DNA of 64,000 nucleotides. It comes from Planctomycetota bacterium. GTDB lineage: Bacteria > Planctomycetota > Phycisphaerae > UBA1845 > UTPLA1. Made by a program: the position numbers and the translations under genes. Of this stretch, positions 50,302-60,500 are shown in pieces. The notes under the pieces are model-generated. The model was not told the DNA's origin, made no database searches, and saw only the letters and a list, made by a program, of their open reading frames with translations. The stretch is from the NCBI GenBank assembly GCA_015654675.1, contig JAATGM010000047.1:1-64000 (forward strand), written 5' to 3'. Every line of letters begins with the position of its first letter. The stretch's first letter is position 1.

Positions 50302-53064
50302 ATGATTGCGACGACCTGGGTCCTGTCGGCGATGGAAGTCATGTGGCGAAGCGCCCTGACGGTCATCCCGCCGGCATTGCTCGTCGCCGGAATCTGCCGA
50401 TGGGGCGGCTGTCGCCCGGCAACCCGGCACTTGCTCTGGCTAGTCGTCTTATTGATGCCGGCCGCATTGCCATTTCTCACACTGATTGATGCTCCAACCG
50501 CACGCCCGCAACCAATCCCCGATGTCGTCGACGAGCCCGCTCCGGAAGTTGAGCAGGTCGCCATCGAATCGCCCGAACCGCCTGCATCGCCCGAACCGAC
50601 CAATTCGATTGAGCCGGTGGATCATGAAGTTGCGACGCTCCCAGGCGAACCGCAACCCGCTGCCGAATCAGACGACGAAGCGGTCCCCAGCGCTGCTGGG
50701 CCCGCGGACGAGCCGCGTACCGAACGGGAGTTGACGGATGTTCGCGCCGGATCGAACCGGCCGCTTGTGCTCGCACGCGGGCCGGCGCCGGCCGAACGTC
50801 CGTCACAACCCACCTCGATCGAAATCGAACCGTCCTCCGATTCGACCGGCGGCGGCGAAGCGTTTGCCGCGTTCCCAGGCGTTAGTACGCTTGATTCGCC
50901 CCGCGGCGAGTCTGTGACCGCACTCTGGGGAAATGCGACTCGCACCCTTCGTCTCGGCTTGGCGACCGGACTGCAAAGTGTAAAAACCATCGCCGAGACA
51001 GCCATTCAACAATTGCAGCGCGTCATGCCGCCCGCGCCGGTTCGACTTTGGCTGGTAGGCGGCGGTCTGCTGCTGATGATGCACGTCATCGGTGTTCTTC
51101 GCTTCGATCGCCTGCGGCGCCGCGCGCGTCCCGCGGGTGCTGAAATTTCAAACATGGTCGCCGAGTCCGCCGCGGCCCTCGGCCTGCGGCGCGTGCCGTC
51201 GGCCTGGCTGAGTGACGATCAGGTTTCCCCGATGGTGGGGGGGCTGATCTTCCCTCGCCTGATCTTTCCTGCGCCGCTCTGGGCCCAACTGGATCAGCCG
51301 GGCCGCCGCGCGATTCTGGTGCACGAACTGGCTCACCTTCATCGCCGCGATCATTGGGTGCGGGCCATCGAATCTGCCGTCATCGCGGTTTTCTGGTGGC
51401 ACCCGGCCATCTGGTGGGCGCGACGGCGGGTTCGCGAAGAAGCTGAAGTCTGTTGCGACGCCTGGGTGACATGGCTGCTGCCGCATGGACGGCGCGCCTA
51501 CGCCACGGCGTTGCTCAAGACGCAGACATTTGTTGGAAATAGTGCGGCTCCGAGCTCCGGGTCGGGAATCGGGGTCGTAAGCGTGCGAGCGAGACGTTTT
51601 GCTAGGAGATTAACCATGGTTATGTCAGACAGCGGCAAACCGCGACTTTCCCCGCTGGCAGTATTGCTTGCGTTCGTTCCTGTATTGCTCGCATGGGCTG
51701 CCGCCCCGGTGCTCTCGTGCCCGCCCAAGGCAACTCCCGAGTCCGACGCCACGGCCGCGATGGAGCCCAGCCCGGCACCGGCGCCGTGCCCCGAGGCAAC
51801 ACCGACCCCATCGGCGATGGGCGGCCCCTACCAGTCTTATCAGTCCTACCTCCAGACCCAAACTCCGCGACCGATCCCGAATCTGGTGTCGAACCTGTAT
51901 TCGCAGCTCGTCGGAAGCACCCTCGGGACGATGCAGCAGCCCCGGCCGCGCGCCGGCGGCGACCGCGACAACCTCGAAGCACGGCTGGATCGACTCGAAC
52001 GCCAGCTTGACGCGCTCAGTCGGCGTCTCGAATCAATGGGCAGCGCTCGCGGACCCACGCCACCCGTTGCGACCGCAATGCGCGGCGCCGCGCCCGTCGC
52101 CATCGCGCGCAGCGCCGACGGCCCGGTGGTCGGAAAGGTCTATCGCCTGAGCGGCGGCAAACTCGAACCACTCACCCAGCTCATGATTCGCGAGGATGTG
52201 CCCATCAAGGTGCGTCCGATGGGCGATGCCATTGAGATCTTCGCCACGCCGGGACAGCACCAGGCGCTGGCCGGCTTCATCGCCATCATCGATCCGTCGC
52301 AGAGCGGCGGCGTGATTGTCGCCCCGCGGGCACGCTCCGCCGGTAATGGCAATTCGTCTTCGAACTGGGTGGCCCCGCAGGGATTTGTCGTTCCCGACAT
52401 GAAGGCCCATGCCAAAGCCACCAAAGCGGCCGCCAAGGCACTTGAAGCCCAGCGCCGCGCCCTCGAGAAGCAGGCCGAAAAGCTCCGCGAGCAAAGCGAA
52501 AAGCTTCAGGAGCGCGCCGACGAACTGAAGAATGACGCTCGTTCGGACGCCGGCCCGAAGATCCAGGAACTCCATCAGAAGTCGCTGGCCATGGCGACCG
52601 AGGCCGAGATGCGCGAAAAGCAGTTGGCCGAGGTCGAGAGCCAGCTCGATGCCGTCAGCGACGCGACCGAAGCGATCGAAGCATCCTCATCAGACGACAA
52701 GGACAACGATGACGGCGAAGACGTGATCTCCGACCTGCGCGCCAAGGCCGAGTCAAATGAGAAGGACGGCTCGACCTGGTTCAAGCTGGGCTTTGCCCTT
52801 CACAGCGCCGGCAAGTACGACGAGGCCCGCAAGGCCTTCGAGCGCTCCGCCGACCTCGACTACAACAAGATGCAGTCGCTCTACAACGTCGCCTGCGGTT
52901 ACGCCCGCTCGGGCGATTCCGATCAAGCCATGGTCTGGCTCAAGAAGGCCTGGGATGCAGGCTTCACCGACCCGGATCAGTACAAAAATGATGACGATCT
53001 CGCGAGTCTGCGAAACGATCCGCGATTCAATTCGTTGCTCGAGTCGAAGAACGAAGCGCCCTGA
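50302..53064 (+). CDS. M56 (BlaR1-like) membrane metallopeptidase with coiled coil and TPR C-terminus
   Basis: The 920-residue protein has two N-terminal membrane segments (about 13-33 and 39-58), a long Pro/Glu-rich loop (about 65-235), a third segment (about 248-266) and the M56 zinc site H341-E-L-A-H345 with RREHW-like 'LHRRDHW' and the third-ligand region REEAEVCCDAW near 379-388. A last membrane segment lies near 450-472. The outer C-terminal part lacks the penicillin-binding sensor of BlaR1. It instead has an Ala/Glu/Lys coiled coil (about 700-790) and a TPR-like end (about 812-913). It probably relieves repression by the BlaI protein upstream when it senses an unknown envelope signal. 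Confidence 0.88.
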   Translation: MIATTWVLSAMEVMWRSALTVIPPALLVAGICRWGGCRPATRHLLWLVVLLMPAALPFLTLIDAPTARPQPIPDVVDEPAPEVEQVAIESPEPPASPEPTNSIEPVDHEVATLPGEPQPAAESDDEAVPSAAGPADEPRTERELTDVRAGSNRPLVLARGPAPAERPSQPTSIEIEPSSDSTGGGEAFAAFPGVSTLDSPRGESVTALWGNATRTLRLGLATGLQSVKTIAETAIQQLQRVMPPAPVRLWLVGGGLLLMMHVIGVLRFDRLRRRARPAGAEISNMVAESAAALGLRRVPSAWLSDDQVSPMVGGLIFPRLIFPAPLWAQLDQPGRRAILVHELAHLHRRDHWVRAIESAVIAVFWWHPAIWWARRRVREEAEVCCDAWVTWLLPHGRRAYATALLKTQTFVGNSAAPSSGSGIGVVSVRARRFARRLTMVMSDSGKPRLSPLAVLLAFVPVLLAWAAAPVLSCPPKATPESDATAAMEPSPAPAPCPEATPTPSAMGGPYQSYQSYLQTQTPRPIPNLVSNLYSQLVGSTLGTMQQPRPRAGGDRDNLEARLDRLERQLDALSRRLESMGSARGPTPPVATAMRGAAPVAIARSADGPVVGKVYRLSGGKLEPLTQLMIREDVPIKVRPMGDAIEIFATPGQHQALAGFIAIIDPSQSGGVIVAPRARSAGNGNSSSNWVAPQGFVVPDMKAHAKATKAAAKALEAQRRALEKQAEKLREQSEKLQERADELKNDARSDAGPKIQELHQKSLAMATEAEMREKQLAEVESQLDAVSDATEAIEASSSDDKDNDDGEDVISDLRAKAESNEKDGSTWFKLGFALHSAGKYDEARKAFERSADLDYNKMQSLYNVACGYARSGDSDQAMVWLKKAWDAGFTDPDQYKNDDDLASLRNDPRFNSLLESKNEAP

Positions 53065-53135
53065 CCAATAGAGTCTGATTTTGACGGCGTTGTTACAGCG
53101 CTTGCGCCCAGTCCGCGCCGTCGCCGGAGCCGCGA

Positions 53136-56100
53136 ATGATGGAGCCACTCGGTCGAATGCGGACGGCGCTGCTTGGTGCGGCGCTGGCGGGCGCACTATG
53201 CATCGGGGCCGGACCGGCGTCCGCGCCGGCCAACGACGATCCGGCTCTTCGCGAATACCTCAGTGCCAACGGGCTTCTCAATCGCGGACTGAACGAACTG
53301 GCCTGCAAGGAATACCGCAAATTCCTGACCGGCCACGCCGACCATCCGCGCGCCTCGTTGGCCCGCTACGGACTCGGTGTGGCGCTCTTTCGCCTCCAAC
53401 GCCTCGACGAAGCCGCGACCGAGCTCAAACAACTCTCGGCCGACGCTTCATTTGAGTTCGCCCCTGAGGTTCAGGCCATCCTCGGCCAATGCGCGCTCGC
53501 CCAGAAGCAGTACGAAGCCGCCGCGGATTGCTTCCGGAAGGTGTTGCAGCGCAAGCCGGCCGAATCGCTGTCCGGCGCAGCATCGGCCGGGCTGGTCGAA
53601 TCGCTCTATCGCGCGGGGCGATACGACGACGCAATGCGCGAGGCCCGCGCCGCGCCAAAGGCCGGACCCGCCAGGCAGCGCGTCGATCTCTTCATCGGAC
53701 TCGCGCAGATCGCCAAACATGACGACGCAGCGGCGGCCGCGACCTTCGAAAACGTGATCGCTCAAGGCGGCGATGCCGAGACCACGGAGCGCGCCACGCT
53801 CCTCCTCGCACAGTGCTGCGTTCGCCTGCATCAACCGGAAAAGGCCGCAAAACACTTCCGGTCCGTGCTCGAAAAGCCCGAGTCACCGCTTGCCGCCGAG
53901 GCGCAGGCCGGCCTCGCCGCAGCGTTGCTCGACGGCGGCAAACCGCAGGACGCGCTGGGTCTTTACGATAACTTGCTCACCAAGGACACACCCGGTCGCG
54001 ATGCCTGGGCGATCCGTCTGCAACGCGGCCAGGCGCTCTTCGCAATCAAGGACTACGGCAAGGCCCTGAAGGAATTTGCTGCGGTCGCCGAGTCGACATC
54101 CGACTCGTCGCCGTCGGGTGCTTATTGGGCGGCAAAATGCCTGCTTCGCCTCGATCGACCGAAAGATGCCGCCGAAAAACTCCGCGCAGCCATTCGCGAT
54201 CATGCCGAAAGCGAGCTGCTGCCCGAAATGTCCTACGATCTTGGCGTCGCACTCGCCCGCGCCGACCGCACCGATGATGCGTTGGCCGCCTTGGGCGAGT
54301 TTCAGAAGCGATTCCCAAAGCATGCGCTCAGCCCCGCAGCCCTGCGACTAACCGCCGAGCTTCAGCATCAGCAAAAACACTTTGACCGCTGCATTGCTGC
54401 GTGTCGCGCTTATCTGGATACCTATGCCGATAGTGCCGATCGTCCCGCGCTGGAGTTCCTCCTGGCCGAAAGTCTCTTCCTCGCCGGCGACATGCCGCGC
54501 GCCGCCGACGCGTTTTCGGCCTTCATCCAGGCGCATGCCGACGACGCCAATGTATCCAAGGCCCGATTTCGTCTCGGCGTCGCCCAGTTCCGCCAGGCCA
54601 AACTGGACGACGCGAAGGCCACCCTCGCTCCGCTCGCCAAAGCCGCGCCCGATGATGCGACCGTCCGCCCGGCTCTGCAGATACTGGCCGAGATCGCCTT
54701 TCAACGCAGCGAGTGGAAGTCGTCGGAGGAGTTCATCGATCAGTTCCTGGCCGCCGATCGATCCGGCCCAACCGCCGATCAGGCCTTGCTGACACTGGGC
54801 CTGTCCCGCGCCCGGCAGGAACGCTGGAAGGACGCCATCGTGGCCTACGATGAATTACTCAAACGATTCGAGACCAGCCCGTACCGCCTTCAGGCCGAGT
54901 TCGAGCGCGGACAGGCCCTGCTCGAGTCGGGCGACGACGCCGGTGCCAAGGCGTCATTCGAGCGTGTACTGGCGAGCGAGAGCGGTTCGCCTTTTGCGGC
55001 CTTCGCCAGAAATCATCTGGCCACCATCGCGGCCCGCAATGGCGATTCGCGCCGCGCGGCCGAGTTGTTCGGCGAAGTCGCCACCGATTCGAGCGACCCC
55101 AAAGTTCGCGGCGACGCCATCCTGCGGCAGGCCCAGACGCTCGCCGCGGCCGGCCGGGACGCCGATGCCGAGGCCGCCCTGAACAAGTTTCTCAAGGAGT
55201 TTGCGGGAGATGCGCGGCTTCCAATCGCGCGGGCGCGGCTCGCCGTCGCCATCGCCCGTCAAAATCGCTGCGAAGACGGTTTGCGCCGTATCGACGCGGC
55301 GCTGAGCGATGGCGCGGCCGGCCTCGGCCCCGCGCTGGTCGATTCCCTTCAATATGAAAAGGCCTGGTGTCTGCGTTCGCTCGTTCGCAACGACGAAGCC
55401 GCCGCCGCCTACAAGCCGCTCATCGATCGCGGTGATGGTCCGCTCGCGCTGTCAGCCATGCTCGAATCGGCCGAAATCGACCTCGCCGCCGGTCGCCCCG
55501 ACGCGGCGCTCAAGCTGCTCAAACGGCTGGGCGAGCGAATCGCCGCCGATCCCGAGCATGTGCCCGCCGACATCCGCGAGCAGGCCGCATACCGCGTGGC
55601 GGTCTGCAATTTTCAGCTGAAGCACATTGCCGACGCCGCCAGGGGTTTCGCGGAGTTCGTAACGGATTACCCCGCGAGTCAACTGGCCGCGTCGGCCACC
55701 TACTTCGCCGGCGAATGCGCATTCCAGGCCGGGCGTCATTCCGACGCGTTTCGATTCCTTTCGAGCGTCGAGAAGGACGCCCCAGAGAGCGACGTCGCGA
55801 AGCCGGCCCAGCTTCGCCTCGGCGAAACAGCCGCGGCGCTGCAACGCTGGTCCGAAAGTGAGCAGGCATTCTCAAGTTGGCTCGAACGATTTCCAAAGGA
55901 TGAGGCCTGGTTCCAGGCCAAATTCGGCCTCGGATGGGCGCTCGAAAACCAGGGCCAGCACCGTCGTGCGATCGCCGCCTACCGCAAAGTCGTCGAGTCG
56001 CATCAGGGCCCGACCGCCGCGCGGGCCCAGTTCCAGATCGGCGAATGCCTCTTCGCGCAGAAAAAGTACGACGACGCGGCCGGCGAGCTACTGAAGGTAG

Positions 56101-56297
56101 ACATCCTCTACGCATACCCGGAGTGGAGCGCCGCGGCGCTATATGAAGCGGGCCGCTGCTTCGAGCAACTCGGCAAAACAGCCGAGGCCCGGCAGCAATT
56201 CAAATCCGTTCACGACAAGTATGCACAGACTCGTTGGGCGGCAATGGCCGACGAGCGGCTCTCCGCCACGGCGACCGCCCGTGTCCCGGGCCGCTGA
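53136..56297 (+). CDS. Large exported TPR protein (tol-pal/BamD-like repeats)
   Basis: The 1053-residue protein has a signal peptide (ALLGAALAGALCIGAGPASA). GGAG lies 6 bases before the double ATG. Nearly all of it is TPR-like units of 34-38 residues, for example YRKFLTGHADHPRASLARYG, ECNxGEC-like 'FQIGECLFAQKKYDDAAGEL' and 'VVESHQGPTAARAQFQIGE', of the type found in YbgF/CpoB and BamD. At least twenty units can be counted loosely. It should lie in the periplasm and serve as a scaffold. It is followed by ExbB and ExbD genes after 28 bases, so it may be a periplasmic partner of that energy-transducing complex. Confidence 0.85.
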   Translation: MMEPLGRMRTALLGAALAGALCIGAGPASAPANDDPALREYLSANGLLNRGLNELACKEYRKFLTGHADHPRASLARYGLGVALFRLQRLDEAATELKQLSADASFEFAPEVQAILGQCALAQKQYEAAADCFRKVLQRKPAESLSGAASAGLVESLYRAGRYDDAMREARAAPKAGPARQRVDLFIGLAQIAKHDDAAAAATFENVIAQGGDAETTERATLLLAQCCVRLHQPEKAAKHFRSVLEKPESPLAAEAQAGLAAALLDGGKPQDALGLYDNLLTKDTPGRDAWAIRLQRGQALFAIKDYGKALKEFAAVAESTSDSSPSGAYWAAKCLLRLDRPKDAAEKLRAAIRDHAESELLPEMSYDLGVALARADRTDDALAALGEFQKRFPKHALSPAALRLTAELQHQQKHFDRCIAACRAYLDTYADSADRPALEFLLAESLFLAGDMPRAADAFSAFIQAHADDANVSKARFRLGVAQFRQAKLDDAKATLAPLAKAAPDDATVRPALQILAEIAFQRSEWKSSEEFIDQFLAADRSGPTADQALLTLGLSRARQERWKDAIVAYDELLKRFETSPYRLQAEFERGQALLESGDDAGAKASFERVLASESGSPFAAFARNHLATIAARNGDSRRAAELFGEVATDSSDPKVRGDAILRQAQTLAAAGRDADAEAALNKFLKEFAGDARLPIARARLAVAIARQNRCEDGLRRIDAALSDGAAGLGPALVDSLQYEKAWCLRSLVRNDEAAAAYKPLIDRGDGPLALSAMLESAEIDLAAGRPDAALKLLKRLGERIAADPEHVPADIREQAAYRVAVCNFQLKHIADAARGFAEFVTDYPASQLAASATYFAGECAFQAGRHSDAFRFLSSVEKDAPESDVAKPAQLRLGETAAALQRWSESEQAFSSWLERFPKDEAWFQAKFGLGWALENQGQHRRAIAAYRKVVESHQGPTAARAQFQIGECLFAQKKYDDAAGELLKVDILYAYPEWSAAALYEAGRCFEQLGKTAEARQQFKSVHDKYAQTRWAAMADERLSATATARVPGR

Positions 56298-56325
56298 GAA
56301 TCAATCCTGATCGAGGGATAGGAGC

Positions 56326-57108
56326 ATGGATGTGCCGATAGTCGCAAAGCTACTGATGTGCTCGATCCTCGCGCAAACGACCAGCGCGCCGGCCGACACG
56401 CTGCGGATCGACTCCGTGTGGGACTTCGTCGTCAAGGGCGGCCCGACGATGATTCCCATCGTCCTCGTCTCGCTCGTCGCCCTGGCGGTCACGGTCGAAC
56501 GGCTGATCGTCCTGCGAAAAAAGAACATCGCCCCGCCCGAGTTTCTCACCGGCCTCGATGCCGTCTCGCGCGATCGCCGCCGCGCCATGGAGTTTTGCAA
56601 GGCCAACGGCAGCCCGCTAGCCAACGTGCTTGCGGCCGCGTTGCGGCACTGGACTGATTCCTCCGAGAAAATGGACCGCGCCGTCGAAGAAGCCGGCTAT
56701 CGCGAGCTGATCCGCCTCCGCAAACACATGCGGCTGATGTCGGCTTTGCCGCAGGTCTCCACCATGCTCGGCCTGCTGGGCACGATCTTCGGCATGATCA
56801 AAACCTTTCAATCTGTGGCCGCGTCGGGCGAGTCGATCGGCAAGACCGAAATGTTGGCGAAGGGAATCTACGAGGCATGGACCACGACCGCATCCGGCCT
56901 ATTGGTCGCGATTCCCGTGCTGGTGGCCTACCACGTCATCATGTCACGGATCGATGCAAGCGTCGCCGAGCTCGACCGTGCCGCGGTCGACTGGGTCGAG
57001 CGGCAGCGGGGCGAAGCACGATCTCCAGCAGCGTCCCGGAGCGATAGCGAAGCCCTTGTCGAAGTTCCGGCCAACGCCTTGTCCCAGGCGCCCATCGCCG
57101 CGTCCTAG
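56326..57108 (+). CDS. exbB: MotA/TolQ/ExbB proton channel family protein
   Basis: The 260-residue inner-membrane protein has three membrane segments: about 41-61 (PTMIPIVLVSLVALAVTVERL), 139-160 (LPQVSTMLGLLGTIFGMIKT) and 188-207 (TASGLLVAIPVLVAYHVIMS). The TM2-TM3 signatures 'LGLLGTIxGM' and 'TTxxGLxVAIP' are those of ExbB/TolQ. Unlike most, it begins with an extra hydrophobic, signal-like stretch (residues 4-17). It forms the stator of a proton channel with the ExbD protein encoded 18 bases downstream and drives work at the outer membrane or periplasm. No TonB gene is adjacent. Confidence 0.92.
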   Translation: MDVPIVAKLLMCSILAQTTSAPADTLRIDSVWDFVVKGGPTMIPIVLVSLVALAVTVERLIVLRKKNIAPPEFLTGLDAVSRDRRRAMEFCKANGSPLANVLAAALRHWTDSSEKMDRAVEEAGYRELIRLRKHMRLMSALPQVSTMLGLLGTIFGMIKTFQSVAASGESIGKTEMLAKGIYEAWTTTASGLLVAIPVLVAYHVIMSRIDASVAELDRAAVDWVERQRGEARSPAASRSDSEALVEVPANALSQAPIAAS

Positions 57109-57126
57109 TCGCAGGGAGGCACTACA

Positions 57127-57540
57127 TTGATTATTCGCGAACCCGAAACCGAGGCGAGTCTCCACATCGACTTCGTCCCGATGATCGACACGCTCTTTAA
57201 TCTTCTCATTTTCTTCCTGCTGGCCACCACCATCAAGCAGACCGAGCGCGAAATGAAGGTCGCGCTTCCGATTGCGTCGGCGGCCGGGCCGATCAGCACC
57301 GTCTTGCGGGAAATTGTCGTGAACGTCGCGGCCGACGGTCGCATCGTCGTCGCCGGAAGTGACCGAAACGTCGATGACCTGCGCGCAATCATCAGCGAAG
57401 CGGTGAAGCAGAATCCGCAGCAGAAAGTCACGGTCCGCGGCGATCGCACCACGGCTTATTCAAACGTCGTACGCGTCCTCGATGTGGCCAAGGCCGCCGG
57501 CGTGCAGGAGCCGTATCTTGACACGGTCCTCGATCGCTGA
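57127..57540 (+). CDS. exbD: ExbD/TolR biopolymer transport protein
   Basis: The 137-residue protein has one membrane segment near residues 16-38 (FVPMIDTLFNLLIFFLLATT), with the proton-carrying Asp at D21, as in ExbD/TolR. A periplasmic domain follows (IVVNVAADGRIVVAG, then VTVRGDRTTAYSNVVRVLDV). The start is TTG 57127, with GGGAGG 9 bases upstream; no ATG or GTG fits. It pairs with the ExbB protein just upstream. The protein it energises is not obvious; the TPR protein upstream and the PD40/toroid protein downstream are candidates by neighbourhood. Confidence 0.92.
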   Translation: MIIREPETEASLHIDFVPMIDTLFNLLIFFLLATTIKQTEREMKVALPIASAAGPISTVLREIVVNVAADGRIVVAGSDRNVDDLRAIISEAVKQNPQQKVTVRGDRTTAYSNVVRVLDVAKAAGVQEPYLDTVLDR

Positions 57541-57564
57541 CGCCGGTCTCGCGGGGCGACTGCC

Positions 57565-60500
57565 ATGAAGCGCTGGTGGGTGCGCGCGCTCTTACTGGCA
57601 GGCATCGCTGCCGTCGCCGCGGCGGGCACAATCGCTTGGCGACTGCGACCGCGCGAGTCGATCTTTCTCACCAACGGCGATTCAATTCGCGAGCTCGCAT
57701 CCGTCGCGAGCGTTCGCGAGATCCTCTGGGAACCGCCGATCCCGCTCGATCGCCACATCAACACACCCTCCGATGTCCAGGCCCCGGCTGACGTTTACGA
57801 GCCGTGCATCAGCCGCGACGGCCAGACGCTCTTCTTCGTTCGCGGCCGCGCCGGGCGCAACGCCGACCTTTTCGAATGCCGTCGAACCTTCGAGGGCTGG
57901 ACCGAGCCGGAGGCCATCGAAGCCGTCAACAGCGACTATGACGAACTCGGGCCGCATCCATCACCGGACGGCCGATCGCTCTATTTCTACAGCGACCGCC
58001 CCGGCGGCAGCGGCGGCTTCGATCTCTGGTGCACGAAGCTGGAGGATGACGAATGGTCCCCGCCGGTCAACCTCGGCCGGGGTGTGAACAGCGAATTTAA
58101 CGAGTACGGCCCGTCGCCATCGCCGGATGGCCGATCGCTTTATTTCGCTTCCAACCGGCCGCGACCGAATGAGCGCGTCGCCCCGCAGGCCGGCCGATGG
58201 AGCGCGACGATTCGCGAGGACCAGTCGCATTACGATTACGACCTGTTCGTGGCGCCGATCGACGAAGCCGGCGCGGGCGAGGCCCAGCCGCTCGTCGCCC
58301 TCAACACGCCCGCGAACGAAGGCGCGCCGTGCGTCAGTCCATTCGGCGATTTTCTCTACTTCGGCTCGGACAGGTCGGGCGGGCAGGGCGGCTTCGATCT
58401 CTATCGCGCCCGCCGAATCGCCGACCGCTTCGAGCACGCAACCAACCTCGGTCCGGCCGTCAACACGCCGGCCAATGAGCTCGACCCGGCCCTCGCCCTC
58501 GGCGGCTTCGGGCTCTATTTCAGTTCCGATCGAGCGCGCGATCCGGCACACCCCGATGCCCCCGGCGAGTACAAGCTCTATTACACCGCCTCGCGCGAGG
58601 TCTATCGCGACGTCCTGGTCTCTCGCCCGACCATCGACTGGCGATCGCTCTGGCGGCGACTCGCTCCCAACCTGCTTTGGTCGCTGCTCGCCCTGCTCGC
58701 GATGCTTCTCCTGCTGGCCGGCATTCGCGATGTCCAGCGCCGCAAGCTCGGGTTGCTCACGCGCTGCCTGCTGTTCTCGCTCTTCATCCATTTCCTCCTC
58801 ATGCTGCTCTTCAACGCGTGGCGAGTGGGCTCGACGCTCGCGCAGGAGGTAGGGCGGCGCGGCGGAATCAGGGTCGCGTTCGTCTCATCCTCGGCGGGCG
58901 ACTCACTCGCCGGCCAGGTCCGCGGAAACCTGACTCAAATCGACCCGATCGCGCCAAAGTTCGCACCGGTAACAAAGTCAGGCGCGCTGGACGAACCGGT
59001 TACGCGGGCAGAACGTGTCGCAACGGCTGCACCGCGAACCGAAGTCGTAAACGACCCGCAGCCACGCCCCGCTGTAAATCTCGACGACTCACCGGCGCCC
59101 GCCGTGAACCATTCGCGTGCCGTCGAATCGCGAACGGCGCCAGAGGCGAGTCTGGGGCTCGATGTCAATCTGCCGCACGACGAACAACCCGTCGCCTACG
59201 GCGAGACTAATCTGCCGACCGTGGCCCCCGACACGACGCAGCGCGGTAACCGCATCGCACTCATTGCAGCCACGCAGCCGATTGAGCGAGTCGATCTTCC
59301 ACCCGGTTCAAGGGAGGGAGCGCCCGATCAGACCGTGGTCTCGCTCGGTCGTCCGACCGACGCCAGCCCGCGATCGACCGCAAGCACGCTGTCATCGTCA
59401 TCGGGTGCCGAAGCAGGTGTCGCGCCGACGCCGACCTCTTCCATATTGGCAAATCTAGCAACCCCCAAAGAGACCGCGCCGTCAGCAACGACGACCGAAG
59501 ACTTGCCCATGGCGCAGCCCTCCACCGAAAGAGCCGCTCGAGGCCGAGCCACGGAGGGAGTTGATCCACCGCAATTGGCTCACGTCGATCGACTACCGAC
59601 AGGCGGTACCGCGCTAGCAGGCGGCGGTGATGCGTCGCTCGTGACAGCATCGACCGGCGCGGCCCGCGACGCCACGCCGATTCGAACCGCTCCAGGATTT
59701 AGAGTTGATGTCCCGACCGGCTCGCCCTCGATCGCGACCGCGCTTCGACCACTGGAAGAATCGCCTCATCAAGGCGGCGGCGGAGCAGGCGGCGGAGGCG
59801 TCGCGGAAGTATCACTCTCGGCAAAACCGGCCCCGCTGGGACGGGCAGCAACAGGAACGGGTGACCTCCCCGAATCGCGCGGATCATCGATCACTTCTCC
59901 GCTGCCTGCATTCGGCCGTGGAACAGGCGGACAGGGCGGCGGCAGCGGCGAAGTCGGAAATGGCGCTGGTGGCGGCGGGGCTGGCGGTGGAGACGGCACC
60001 GGCGACAGTCTTGTGCACTCCAACCCGACCGACGCTCCAACACCCGGCCGCCCGTCGGACGACTTGCTCACCGGGCTTTCACAGCAGACCGGTTCCGCAC
60101 CGGACGCACTGGGACTCTCGCTTCGCGTTCCCACCGAGCACCTCGCGCCCGAGAACCCGTACGTCCAACGTGCTCCCGAACAGCGCGAAGACCTGGTTCG
60201 CCGCATGGGAGGCAGCGACCGCACGGAAGCCGCCGTCAGCCGTTCGCTCAAATGGCTCGCGCGACATCAGAATTCCGACGGACACTGGAGCAGCACCGGT
60301 TTCGACAGCGAGTGCGGCGAGTGCGACGGCGCCGCGCAGATCGAAGCCGACGTTGCCATGACCGGCCTCTCAGTGCTCTGTTTCCTCGGCGCCGATCACA
60401 CGCATGCGAAGGACGGCCCATACCGCGACAATGTCCGCCGCGCCATCCGCTGGCTCCGCAAACACCAGGACCCCGACGGCGATCTCCGCAACGGCGAAAG

